The notes below the pieces were generated by a model that had not been told where the DNA came from, searched no databases, and worked only from the letters and a program-made list of their open reading frames with translations. From the IMG/VR virus record IMGVR_UViG_3300045131_002929, positions 62,001 through 126,000 of that record: a stretch of 64,000 bases of DNA; one strand, written 5' to 3'. The first letter of the stretch is position 1. Every line of letters begins with the position of its first letter. Below are positions 26,174 to 34,339 of this stretch, in pieces. Both the position numbers and the translations under genes were made by a program. This DNA is from a virus.

Positions 26174-26798
26174 GAAATATAGAGACGCGGCTGAGGCTTT
26201 CGCTGATCCGGAGCTGTTCGGATCAGCGGCGCTCGTCCTCGCCTACGACATGCTCGGCGACTTCTTCGAATGGGAGCCTGAGACCATCGAGGCGGACCTC
26301 CGCGCCAACGGCGCGCGGCCGGGGCGCGGCTGCATGGACCGGCTTATGGCCGCTGCCACCGTGCGGTCGTCCGCCGCCTTCCACGAGAGTCTGGAGACCT
26401 TCATGGACGTCTGCCACGCCTTGAACTTCGGCAGGGTGTCGGCTTCCGCGATGTCGAACGCGGACCTGGACGACGTGGCGTGGGGCTGCGTCGAGGCCCG
26501 CGTGATAGAAGGCACCGAGGCCTTCGACGCGAACGGGTTCGCGGACGACGTCAGACTGTACGCTGGGTTCCTGCTCGACAGGGCCGGCTTCGACAAGGCG
26601 CCGCGCATACTGGACTTCGCCGAGCTGCCGCAAGGCCGCGGGGCCGACCTGCCGCTGGACGGCACGCTGCTCGGCGTGTTCGCGTCGAACGTCGCGGAGA
26701 TGACGGAGCAGCTGGACGCCGGCGCGTCGGCCCGGCTGCAGAAGCTGTTCGAGCAGATGCGCCGGCTGCCTTTGCGCTCAGGCAAAGTGCCTAATTAA
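26166..26798 (+). CDS. Unknown protein upstream of the terminase (convergent)
   Basis: This 210-residue acidic, helix-rich protein overlaps the end of the preceding gene by 8 bases and should be translated with it. Its TAA (26796-26798) overlaps the terminase stop on the other strand through a shared TTAA palindrome. There are several Cys and many Asp/Glu but no recognisable motif. The pairing with the preceding gene suggests joint function in head assembly or packaging, which is inference. Confidence 0.4.
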   Translation: MTEKYRDAAEAFADPELFGSAALVLAYDMLGDFFEWEPETIEADLRANGARPGRGCMDRLMAAATVRSSAAFHESLETFMDVCHALNFGRVSASAMSNADLDDVAWGCVEARVIEGTEAFDANGFADDVRLYAGFLLDRAGFDKAPRILDFAELPQGRGADLPLDGTLLGVFASNVAEMTEQLDAGASARLQKLFEQMRRLPLRSGKVPN

Positions 26799-29521
26799 GA
26801 CCACTGGGCCTGCGCCGGATCCGTCAGATCCTCCACGTCCAGCGTGGGCGTCAAAGTGTCCACCAGGCTCGGGTACATGCCCCTTATGTGCCATATCGCC
26901 GAGCACGCGAAATTCAGAGCGTGGGCGAAATCGTCAGTGCAGCCGTCCTCCCTGACCATAAGCGTGTACGAGGACCCCCGCGGCGTCTCATGGGTCTCCT
27001 GCAGTATGGCCATGAGATCCCTCAGAATGTCAGGGCATGTGTCGTACGCCGGCAGTAGGACCTTGCGCCGTTTGATCATCTCGAACAGGATCATCAGCGA
27101 CCTGGTCTTGTCCATGTTGTAGCATGACCGGCCGCCCTGGCCTTTGTAGTAGGATATCACCTTGCGCGAGGAAGGCGAGAACACCAGCTGGAACGGGATG
27201 ACCTGGCTTGCCGGGTAGCCGGACTGGATGAGGACCGCCTCGCGGATCATGCCCGCGCCGGAGAAGTCGTGGGCGATATAGGCCGCCTTGGACATCTGCG
27301 CCAGATCTATCACCCGCTGCGCCTCCTGCTCCGGCTTCATGCCCATAGGCAGCCGCTCCGAGTACATGCAGATCAAGTCGTCGTTCGGCGGCCTTATGCC
27401 GACCAGCGAGACGGCCGTCGTGGACTCACCCGAGGACCCGAACCCGCTCCAGTCGACACCCATGACGACCGGCCCCATGCACTTCAGATGATCGCCGAGC
27501 GCTGAAAGCGTGTTCGGCTTGCCGTGCGACGCGGCCCTTATGTCCTCTTCCGTGAAAGGCTTGGCGCCCTCGTCGCAAGGCTCGCCGAGGATCTCATTGT
27601 TGAACTTGGCCTTGCTGTAGGCGCGCGGGCCCTCCATCTTGCCGAGCAGATCCTTCCACTTCACCTTGCTCCAGCAGTGGATCGGATGCACCGCCTGCGG
27701 CACGTGGTACCCCTCGCAGACGCCGCGCAGCCGCGGCCGGGCGTGGACGAAGAAGCCCTTGCGGACGTCGAGGTCGGAGCCGCACTTCGCGCAGCAGCAG
27801 GTCTCCTTGCCTATCATGCGCTCTAGGTCGTGCGCCAGGGAAGCCACGTTCTCCTTGCCGCAGCCGCAGGGGGTCACCCATTCCGCCATGGAGGAAGATT
27901 TGAAGAGTTTGGACAGCGTGTTGGAGTTGGTCAGCGGCGTGCCCGAGAACTGCAGGAAGCCGGCCGTGTCCTCCTGGGCCGACGTGCACTCCTCGATGAC
28001 GGGCAGGAATTCCTCGTTGATGTCCTGGGCCTCGTCCACGGCCACCTTGGCCACCGCGAAGCCGCGGAGCCGATCGGGGTCGAGGAAGGCGTACGAGAAG
28101 TTCAGCGTGGAGCCGTTCGCCAGCACCTTCTCATAGATGGACTTCTCGCGGCCCTTGTCGACGAGGGCGCGGGCCGTGTCGGAGCTGGACAGCAGGACGT
28201 CCACGTATTTCGTGGAGAACCGCTTGGCCTGCTCGTAGCGGGGCTGCACGAAAAGAGTGTGGAAGTAAGGAGTGACCGCGCCTTGTATAACTCCTTGACT
28301 GGCGAGGCTTAGTGAGTTATGGCTGACTATTCCGTCTAGGATGAAATTATGATGAGTGTCGACTTCTATGTCCAGTGTAAGCGCTGCCGGTATTGGTTTT
28401 ATGCTTACTATCTCGTCCCATCTCACGTCCCCGAACGCCGCGCCTCTTATCTTGCCGGCAGATTCCGGCAGCGGCGGGAATGGTTTGCCTGGTACCTGTA
28501 AATAGGATTTGAATAGCTCCAGCCCCCTTCGCGTCTCTACTCTAACGACGTAAGAATCTAAGCACCTTTTACCATTGCGCGATGTCTTCCGCCTGGTTAT
28601 GGAGGAAGGTATTCCGAATTTAATCAGTAAAGACCTCACGCCCATGGCAAGTTTTCTTGACGCGGAGCTGTAGGAGCACTCCACGGCGCCTCGCGGCGCG
28701 TGCGCGCCTATATGGCCATCCGTCGCCCACAGCCTTGTGAGAAATAAAACGGTGTCCTCTCTGTTCAGATCAAACGCCCATTCAGGTATGAACTTGGTGT
28801 CGGAATAACAACCGAGCAGCCCGTCCGCCTTCAAGTACTCTACGAAAATAGAATGCCGAAAAAGCCTGACGTGCTTCGCCGTCGTGCCGTATTTGCCGGA
28901 CACTTCCCCGGCATTCTCACCCACTAAATCTATAAACTCGTCGAGAGCCTCTCCCGGGCAGGCTGTGAAGACGACGCGGTCTCGATGCGCCATGGACCCG
29001 TCGCCTATCAAGTACGCGGTGACGGCGATTCTAGCCCTGGTCTCTACCCTGCTGGAGAAAGACCCGTGCCTCGCCAGCGACGCCAAACGACTGCCTACCT
29101 CCAACTTGGACGCCGCTTCATACCCGGAATACGTCAACAGCCTGTGGTTCGGCGTGACCGAGAAAGCGGACCCCATACGAGTCTCTATCCGGAGCAAAGG
29201 CTGCGTTCCGTTGTCGAAGATATTGAGTATCCTCTGGGAGTCGGCCTTGAATTCAGGGTCGACGCATGAGACCTCATCACCAACCTTCAGCTCGAACGCT
29301 TTTTTATACAAACCATTGGACAAACGTACTAACTCGTTGATTTCAAGACATTTCCCCATTTGACGTCCGCACATATAGATAAGACGTTTCGGCTGCTCCA
29401 ATCTGAAGAAAGGCTCGAACATGAAATGCCGCTCGAGCGTGAGCGATTTGCCGTTCAGTTTGAATAGCCTTAGAAGCGGCACGAGATTGTCCAGTTTCAC
29501 TTTCGGCTCTTCAGCCATCAT
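26795..29521 (-). CDS. Terminase large subunit, intein-containing
   Basis: This 908-residue precursor would splice to 563 residues, a normal size for a gp17-type packaging ATPase-nuclease. The Walker A is split: CGRQMGK (residues 51-57) precedes the intein and SLSLA follows it (403-407), so mature protein reads GRQMGKSLSLA. Walker B is present (VAVDEAQDINEE), as are a zinc-like cluster (CGCGKE and CCCAKCGSD) and the nuclease start MGVDWSGFGSSGES. The protein powers DNA packaging through the portal. Extein bases near both junctions are more AT-rich than the rest. The start overlaps the radical SAM stop by 11 bases, so the two are translationally coupled. Confidence 0.9.
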   Translation of the reverse strand: MMAEEPKVKLDNLVPLLRLFKLNGKSLTLERHFMFEPFFRLEQPKRLIYMCGRQMGKCLEINELVRLSNGLYKKAFELKVGDEVSCVDPEFKADSQRILNIFDNGTQPLLRIETRMGSAFSVTPNHRLLTYSGYEAASKLEVGSRLASLARHGSFSSRVETRARIAVTAYLIGDGSMAHRDRVVFTACPGEALDEFIDLVGENAGEVSGKYGTTAKHVRLFRHSIFVEYLKADGLLGCYSDTKFIPEWAFDLNREDTVLFLTRLWATDGHIGAHAPRGAVECSYSSASRKLAMGVRSLLIKFGIPSSITRRKTSRNGKRCLDSYVVRVETRRGLELFKSYLQVPGKPFPPLPESAGKIRGAAFGDVRWDEIVSIKPIPAALTLDIEVDTHHNFILDGIVSHNSLSLASQGVIQGAVTPYFHTLFVQPRYEQAKRFSTKYVDVLLSSSDTARALVDKGREKSIYEKVLANGSTLNFSYAFLDPDRLRGFAVAKVAVDEAQDINEEFLPVIEECTSAQEDTAGFLQFSGTPLTNSNTLSKLFKSSSMAEWVTPCGCGKENVASLAHDLERMIGKETCCCAKCGSDLDVRKGFFVHARPRLRGVCEGYHVPQAVHPIHCWSKVKWKDLLGKMEGPRAYSKAKFNNEILGEPCDEGAKPFTEEDIRAASHGKPNTLSALGDHLKCMGPVVMGVDWSGFGSSGESTTAVSLVGIRPPNDDLICMYSERLPMGMKPEQEAQRVIDLAQMSKAAYIAHDFSGAGMIREAVLIQSGYPASQVIPFQLVFSPSSRKVISYYKGQGGRSCYNMDKTRSLMILFEMIKRRKVLLPAYDTCPDILRDLMAILQETHETPRGSSYTLMVREDGCTDDFAHALNFACSAIWHIRGMYPSLVDTLTPTLDVEDLTDPAQAQWS
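28316..29350 (-). mobile_element. Intein with LAGLIDADG endonuclease in the terminase
   Basis: 345 residues (58-402 of the precursor) run from Cys (CLEINELVRL) to IVSHN, followed by Ser as the +1 nucleophile. The end has the canonical His-Asn. Block B lies near TPNHRLLT. Two LAGLIDADG-type motifs, AYLIGDGSM (169-177) and LWATDGHIG (264-272), mark a homing endonuclease. Insertion is between the catalytic Lys and the following Ser of the P-loop. The element is visibly more AT-rich than its host gene, consistent with transfer. Confidence 0.9.
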
Positions 29522-30194
29522 AGCACCTATGTTTCAGGGCCGCGGCCCATGTTGGCGTAGGCGGGCGGCCCGCCGACGGTATGTCCGCGAGCGGCAGGCA
29601 GCTGGCCGCCCGCCACTCGGCCGGTCCGGAGAAAGGGCAGTGCGCGCAGAGCCGGTCCAGGCCCCAGACCGCCGTCGGCGGCTCCGCGCGGTAAAGGTCG
29701 GCCATGCCGAGCAGCCTGGCCTGCGGCACCGCGCCGCTGCACGGCAGCCACCCGCGCGGATCCAGCGAGAAGCCGCACCGGTAAGGCATCCTGCACGGGG
29801 TCGAGGCCAGCCCTAGGTCGGTAGGCGAGGCGAACACCGGCAGGTGGGCCTTGAGGCGCGGCGGCCGGCCCCCGAGCCGCACCGCCCGGCGCCAGCGGCC
29901 CGGGGGCGGCGGCAGGACGCCGTTGGTGTCGACCTTCACAGAGCCGACCAGGCCGGCGTCGACGGCGGCCGCCAGCAACTCGGCTATCTCGGCGAAGGCC
30001 GGATGCAGCAGCGGCTCGCCGCCGGCCACCTTCACCCGCTCCGCCCTCGCGCCGGTAGCCGACAACTTATCGATAAATGACGCTATGGCCGCAGGGTCCA
30101 CCAGTCCCGCGTCGGCGGGCCGGAGATGGCACAGCCGATTGCAGTCGGGGCAGGCCAGGTTGCAGGCCATGACGATGTTCAATTCCACACGCAC
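29511..30194 (-). CDS. Radical SAM protein, SPASM-like
   Basis: This 227-residue protein has the CxxxCxxC cluster of radical SAM enzymes (CNLACPDC, Cys 11, 15 and 18) that binds the 4Fe-4S centre and S-adenosylmethionine. AGGEPLLHP at 57-65 is the GGEP SAM-binding motif. A later set of Cys (CRMPYRCGFS, CSGA and CAHC) could ligate an additional cluster. The start is GTG with AGGAAG 6 bases upstream. It sits immediately upstream of and overlapping the terminase. It appears even more GC-rich than its neighbours. The substrate is unknown; peptide or nucleic-acid modification are options. Confidence 0.75.
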   Translation of the reverse strand: MRVELNIVMACNLACPDCNRLCHLRPADAGLVDPAAIASFIDKLSATGARAERVKVAGGEPLLHPAFAEIAELLAAAVDAGLVGSVKVDTNGVLPPPPGRWRRAVRLGGRPPRLKAHLPVFASPTDLGLASTPCRMPYRCGFSLDPRGWLPCSGAVPQARLLGMADLYRAEPPTAVWGLDRLCAHCPFSGPAEWRAASCLPLADIPSAGRPPTPTWAAALKHRCYDG

Positions 30195-30317
30195 TGCTAC
30201 TTCCTACGGTAGGTTAAAAATAAGCCGGATCCAGTCATAATATACCAGTCTGCGGACCTAACTATTTTTTTTAACTCCGAACTCTGGCCGGCCCAACAAC
30301 ACGAAAGGAGAGGCAGT

Positions 30318-30491
30318 ATGCGTAAAACGGCAAGAAAGGCACAGAGGGTGAGGGGGTTGGAGTTCGCGGACGGATCGAAAGGCCCGGCGCTGTCGACGCC
30401 AGGCTTGAAGACGGCCAGGCGACCGGACAGGAGCGAGGGTGTCAAACCGAACCCCGGCGACGCCGACAGAAGGCGCGGGTCCGGTGGCTGA
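30318..30491 (+). CDS. Small basic protein (57 residues)
   Basis: A short gene with a good ribosome-binding site (GGAGAGG, 4 bases before the ATG). The product begins MRKTARKAQRVRG and is Arg/Lys-rich throughout, ending RRRGSGG. It is the first rightward gene after the terminase/radical SAM unit. Its 3-prime 53 bases overlap the next frame. Basic, probably unstructured, possibly nucleic-acid binding. Without homologues its status as a gene is moderate. Confidence 0.5.
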   Translation: MRKTARKAQRVRGLEFADGSKGPALSTPGLKTARRPDRSEGVKPNPGDADRRRGSGG

Positions 30492-30675
30492 CGCCATGGA
30501 CAGACTGCTGCGGATGCTCAACGACGCCGTCGAAGAGCATTCCGCGGACGAGCCCGACGAGCTGTCGGGGGAAGGGGATTTGGAGTCGGAGGAAGCCGGC
30601 GGCCAGCCCGTTACGGTCAATGAATTCCACAACCACGGGGTGGTCGTAATACAGAACAACCACTATTACCGCTAA
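30439..30675 (+). CDS. Small acidic protein with His-rich C-terminus
   Basis: This 78-residue protein starts at GTG with AGGAG 5 bases upstream. A helix, VADAMDRLLRMLNDAVEEHS, is followed by an acidic linker and a strand-like C-terminus, VNEFHNHGVVVIQNNHYYR. It overlaps the preceding basic small gene. An acidic/basic overlapping pair may form a complex, but that is speculation. The function is unknown. Confidence 0.5.
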   Translation: MSNRTPATPTEGAGPVADAMDRLLRMLNDAVEEHSADEPDELSGEGDLESEEAGGQPVTVNEFHNHGVVVIQNNHYYR

Positions 30676-30925
30676 AGTTGGCACGGGGTTTGCGTCGCGC
30701 GCGAATATAGTATTATCTTATTTTTAGTATTTAATAATACTCTTAAGATTTATCCTATTTCGCGCGCGTGTGTGTGCACGCCCGCGTACGCGCCTGCGAT
30801 AAGTATTATTCTTATTAAAACTATTAAACTGTAAGAATAAGAGTAATACCTTTCTCGCGCGCGTGCATGGGCGCAGGTGCGGGGGCGTGCAGGCCTGGGC
30901 GTGCGGGCGCCTTTTAAGAATAAAA

Positions 30926-30974
30926 ATATATATTTTATTTATGCAGCTTCGCTGCTAATAAATAAAAATATATT
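30926..30974. repeat. Long imperfect AT-rich inverted repeat
   Basis: GCAGC (30943-30947), a TTC loop and GCTGC (30951-30955) form the tip. The arms ATATATTTTATTTAT and AATAAATAAAAATATAT extend it as a near-complete palindrome. It could act as a cruciform or DNA-unwinding site, or as a bidirectional transcription barrier. Confidence 0.5.
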
Positions 30975-31092
30975 ACGAAAACGAAGGCGTTTTTGAAAAA
31001 GAAATTTGGAAAATTGTGAAATCGATCGGAGAGCCTCCGCTCGGGTGGGGGCTGCGCCCCCCCTCGCTGGGCTCCGAAGATCGAAGCCATGG

Positions 31093-31113
31093 GAGCTCGG
31101 AGCTCGGAGCTCG
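31093..31113. repeat. Three 7-bp tandem repeats GAGCTCG-type
   Basis: GAGCTCG G-type units repeat three times with a 7-base period just before the longer repeats. The unit core GAGCTC is palindromic. These probably belong to the same repeat array. Confidence 0.5.
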
Positions 31114-31272
31114 GATCATTCACAGCTAGCCGGCTTCGAAGCCTGGGCTAACATTCAGCTTCGAAGCTTGGGCTAACATTCAGCTTCGAAGCTCGGATCA
31201 TTCACAGCTAGCCGGCTTCGAAGCCTGGGCTAACATTCAGCTTCGAAGCCTGGGCTAACATTCAGCTGCGAC
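31109..31272. repeat. Two tandem ~82-bp repeats with nested 25-bp iterons
   Basis: Two direct copies with an 82-base period begin at GCTCGGATCATTCAC (31109 and 31191). Inside them a 25-bp unit CTTCGAAGCyTGGGC followed by TAACATTCAG occurs four times (31134, 31159, 31216, 31241), plus a partial unit at 31184. Each unit starts with the palindrome CTTCGAAG. Contiguous iterons near AT-rich DNA are typical of initiator-protein binding arrays. They end 35 bases before the SbcD-like start. Confidence 0.7.
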
Positions 31273-31299
31273 AACCAACCAACCGAACAAGGAGGCCGA

Positions 31300-32370
31300 A
31301 TGTCCAGAATCATCTTCATCGGGGACGGCCACATGTCCGAGCTCGCCTGGAAGTCCAGGCCTTCAGCTCGGTGGGACGCGAAGTCCGCCCTGCTGGCCAT
31401 CGTCGGCGCGGAACGCGGCAGGGCCGACGCGCTCGTCTTCTGCGGGGACTGCTTCGACAGCAGAAGGCCCTCGCCGGACGAGTTCAAAGCCATGGCGGAC
31501 TGCCTCGACGGCAGCGGCCTCAGGGTCCTGCACGTCCAGGGCAACCACGACAAATGCCGCGGCGAAGGCTGGATGAGCCTGCTAGGCTCGGAAAGCCTGC
31601 ACGGCCGGGTCGTCGACGTCAGCGGGGTCAAGCTGGCCGGGGTGGACCACAGCGGCCCGGACGAGCTGGAGGCCGTGCTAGGCGGGATCTGCGACAGCGG
31701 GCCTTTCGACGTCCTAGTCCTGCACCAGGCGCTCAGCGAGGCCGGCAGCAGGGAGCCGGGATGCCTCAGCAAGGCGGACGTCCCGCACTGCGCCCGGATC
31801 GGCATGGTGGTCGGCCACACCCACAACCCGATGGCCTGCCGGGACTCCGAGGGCCGCTGGGTCGTCAGCCCGGGCTGCACCCACCGGCGCAAGGTGGACG
31901 AGCCGCCCGGCACGTACGCCGTCCTCGAGGACGGCGCGTTCAGCTCGGAGCGCGTCCAGTGGGGCCGGGAGCTGCTCGAGCTGACCGCCGAGGCGGCCGC
32001 GGCCCGCGAGGAGCCCGCGGCCGATCCGCCGCAGCTGGCCAGAGTGCGCGGGGCCGACCCGCGCACTCTGGCGAAAGCCTGCAACAGGCTGGCCAAGCTC
32101 GGCCTGCTGGTCTTCCCGCAGCTCGAGGCGGGTCCCGGCAGGGAGGCCGTGAAGGTCAGCGTCGGCGAGCTGTGCAGGCTCGAAGACGCGATATCGTCGT
32201 TCGCCAGCTCGCCGGACATGGCGGGCTTCCTGCTGGCCGCCTGCTCCGAGGGCGTCAGGGAGGTCGATCACAGGTCGGAGGTCATGCGGTCCGAGCGGGC
32301 CGAACTCGAAAGGAGGCTGGCAGATGCCCAGGCTGTTAGGAATGCGGGCGTCCAATCTGGGCGTCCATGA
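31300..32370 (+). CDS. sbcD: SbcD/gp47-like nuclease subunit
   Basis: This 356-residue calcineurin-type phosphoesterase of the Mre11/SbcD/gp47 family shows all metal motifs: GDGH (Asp9, His11), GD at 49-50, GNHD at 81-84, LHQ with His142 and GHTH at 172-175. With SbcC it forms the nuclease that processes DNA ends and hairpins during recombination and replication. It is the first gene after the repeat region, has AGGAGG upstream, and overlaps SbcC by 47 bases. The C-terminal 120 residues are helical and would include the coiled-coil binding part. Confidence 0.85.
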   Translation: MSRIIFIGDGHMSELAWKSRPSARWDAKSALLAIVGAERGRADALVFCGDCFDSRRPSPDEFKAMADCLDGSGLRVLHVQGNHDKCRGEGWMSLLGSESLHGRVVDVSGVKLAGVDHSGPDELEAVLGGICDSGPFDVLVLHQALSEAGSREPGCLSKADVPHCARIGMVVGHTHNPMACRDSEGRWVVSPGCTHRRKVDEPPGTYAVLEDGAFSSERVQWGRELLELTAEAAAAREEPAADPPQLARVRGADPRTLAKACNRLAKLGLLVFPQLEAGPGREAVKVSVGELCRLEDAISSFASSPDMAGFLLAACSEGVREVDHRSEVMRSERAELERRLADAQAVRNAGVQSGRP

Positions 32371-34339
32371 GACGCTCGAGGTGGCGTTCCCGTCGGGGAT
32401 GACGCTGCTCAGAGGCCGCAACGGGTCCGGCAAGAGCACGATGCTCGCCGGCCTTTTTTTCGCCTTGGCGGGCGACCACCCCGAGGAGGGCAAGACCAAG
32501 GCCTCGCTGCTGGCGTGGGGCGCCAGGAAAGGCTGGGTCGAGGTCGACTTCGAGGCCGAGGGCAAGGCCTACAAGGTCCGCCGCGCGCTGGACGCGGCCG
32601 CCGCGTCGCTGGAGGGCGGCGAGGCTAAGATCACAGGCGCCAAGAACGTCGACGCCGCGGTGGCCGACCTGCTCGGCATGGACCGCGACTCGCTGCTGCT
32701 GGCCGCCTTCATGAGCCAGCGGGACAGCACGGACATCCTCACGGCCACGGAGTCCAAACGGCTCAGGGAATGGGCGCGGCTGGCCGGCTTCAAGCACGCC
32801 GAGCGCGTCAGGGAGCGGCTGCGGGCGGCCTCGGCCGAGATACCGCCGCGGCAGGACATGGCGCAAAGGCTGGAGGCGCTGCGGGCCAGCTTGGCGGATA
32901 ACGAGAAAAGAACGGCGGCGGTGGAAGCCTCGCTAGCGCCCCTGGCAGAAACGGCAGCGGCCGCAAAAGCCGCGGCCCTCGTCTATATACCCTCCGGCAT
33001 CAAAGCCTCTGAAAAGGCCCTCAGAATCGCTGAAAACGCCATTAGCCTCGAAAAGACGCTGGTGGGGCTTATGGCGCTGCCGCCTAGGGCCGAGGTCAAA
33101 CCGCCGCCCGACGCCGGGCTGCGGGCCAAGGCGGCGGCCTGGTCCAGGGCGTACGAGCTGGCCGGCGCGATCGCCGAGGCGGAGCAGGGCTTGAAGGCCA
33201 TGCCCGAAGCGGCGGCCGTCGAGCGGGAGCTGGCCACGGCGCGGCAGGAGGCGGAGGCCGAGACGGTCCGGTCCGGCCTATCCGCCGTCAGGTCCGGCCT
33301 GAAGGCGGGCATGACGTGTCCGGTCTGCGACAGCATCCTGGCAGCCGATCCGGGCCAGATCCTATCGATAGGTTCAAACCACAGGGCGGCGGCGCGCAGG
33401 CTGGAGTCGGAGCTCGCGGCCAGAAGAAAAGCCGACGACAGACTGGCGGGCCTGAGGGCGGATTTCGATAAGTCGGCGGCGATGGCGGCGGGCTTCGACA
33501 AAGTGGCGTACGACGCGGCGATGACGGCCGCGGAGGGCGCGGCGCTCGCGGCGCGGGGCAACAAGGCCCGCGACGAGCTGGAGGCCGAGGTCGTCAGGCT
33601 GCACGAGGCGGGCCTGCGGTTAAAGGATATCGCGGCCGTGCCGGACGACACGCCGGACCCCGCTCTGCTCAGAAAAGCCGCCGACGATGCTTCTATTATT
33701 CTAATAGAAGCAAAATCCGAGCTTAGACACTTGCAAAGCTTGAAGGCGATGCTAGTTTTAGAGCTGTCTGAGATCGAGGCTTGGGAGGCGTTGCGGGCGG
33801 TGGAGGACGCGCAGCGGTCGTTTCTGGAGGGATCCAGGGCGGCGCTCGCTCCGGACGCGGCGCCAAGGGCCGCGGCGGCCGCGCTGGCCGCCCCGCTGGC
33901 CCAGGCCGTGTCGGCCCAGCTGTTCATGATGGGCGCCCCCTTCTCGCTATCGATAACCAGCGAGCTGGAGCCGCGGGCCGTGAAGGACGGCCGTAACGTG
34001 TCGCCGAGGGATCTATCAGGCGGCCAGCGGGCCATGCTGGCGGTGGCCGTGAGGCTGGCGCTGGTCGAGACGCTGGCGGGCGGGGTGCCTTTCCTGGTGC
34101 TGGACGAGCCCACGCCGCATCTCGACGAGCCGAACAGGGAGGCGCTCGCGGCGGCTTTGACGGCCACCAGGGACTCGCTGGCGGCCTCGGGGATCCAGAT
34201 GATAGTGTGTTCGCACGAGCAGGAGCTGCTGCCGGCGGCCGACGCCGAGATAGTGTTCCAACAGGTTGGAAAGAAGGTGGCAGATGCTGACGATATCAGG
34301 GAACCTCGCGATGGTGGCGCCGTGGGAGCCGACGCTTGA
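32324..34339 (+). CDS. sbcC: SbcC/gp46-like ATPase subunit
   Basis: This 671-residue SMC-like ATPase of the Rad50/SbcC/gp46 family has Walker A GRNGSGKST (31-39). Long Ala/Glu/Arg coiled-coil arms flank a zinc hook CPVC (332-335). The ABC signature LSGGQ is at 564-568, and Walker B has LVLDEPTPHLD with Asp594 and Glu595. It pairs with the overlapping SbcD gene. AGGAGG precedes the ATG by 7 bases. A run of AT-rich codons around 33689-33772, in the second coiled-coil arm, contrasts with the rest. Its 3-prime end overlaps the helicase gene. Confidence 0.88.
   Translation: MPRLLGMRASNLGVHETLEVAFPSGMTLLRGRNGSGKSTMLAGLFFALAGDHPEEGKTKASLLAWGARKGWVEVDFEAEGKAYKVRRALDAAAASLEGGEAKITGAKNVDAAVADLLGMDRDSLLLAAFMSQRDSTDILTATESKRLREWARLAGFKHAERVRERLRAASAEIPPRQDMAQRLEALRASLADNEKRTAAVEASLAPLAETAAAAKAAALVYIPSGIKASEKALRIAENAISLEKTLVGLMALPPRAEVKPPPDAGLRAKAAAWSRAYELAGAIAEAEQGLKAMPEAAAVERELATARQEAEAETVRSGLSAVRSGLKAGMTCPVCDSILAADPGQILSIGSNHRAAARRLESELAARRKADDRLAGLRADFDKSAAMAAGFDKVAYDAAMTAAEGAALAARGNKARDELEAEVVRLHEAGLRLKDIAAVPDDTPDPALLRKAADDASIILIEAKSELRHLQSLKAMLVLELSEIEAWEALRAVEDAQRSFLEGSRAALAPDAAPRAAAAALAAPLAQAVSAQLFMMGAPFSLSITSELEPRAVKDGRNVSPRDLSGGQRAMLAVAVRLALVETLAGGVPFLVLDEPTPHLDEPNREALAAALTATRDSLAASGIQMIVCSHEQELLPAADAEIVFQQVGKKVADADDIREPRDGGAVGADA

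Larger units (their letters stand above)
30676..31299. other. Gene-free candidate replication origin/control region
   Basis: This 624-base stretch holds no credible gene and is unlike anything else in the window. Alternating purine-pyrimidine CG/TG tracts (30761-30781 and 30856-30869 are uninterrupted) flank AT-rich blocks with inverted repeats (30709-30716 with 30734-30741; 30806-30814 with 30832-30840). A long hairpin with GCAGC-TTC-GCTGC at its tip lies at about 30926-30974. GC-rich hairpins follow (31025-31075), then tandem repeats (31093-31265). It separates leftward packaging genes from rightward replication genes, which fits an origin or master control site (inference). Confidence 0.5.

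Noticed and set aside
30214-30245. Sigma70 promoter upstream of the small rightward genes
   Set aside because: Only a weak TTAAAA/CATAAT pair; too far from consensus to claim.
31134-31265. Repeats resembling a CRISPR array
   Set aside because: Units are contiguous 25-mers without unique spacers, and no cas genes are present.
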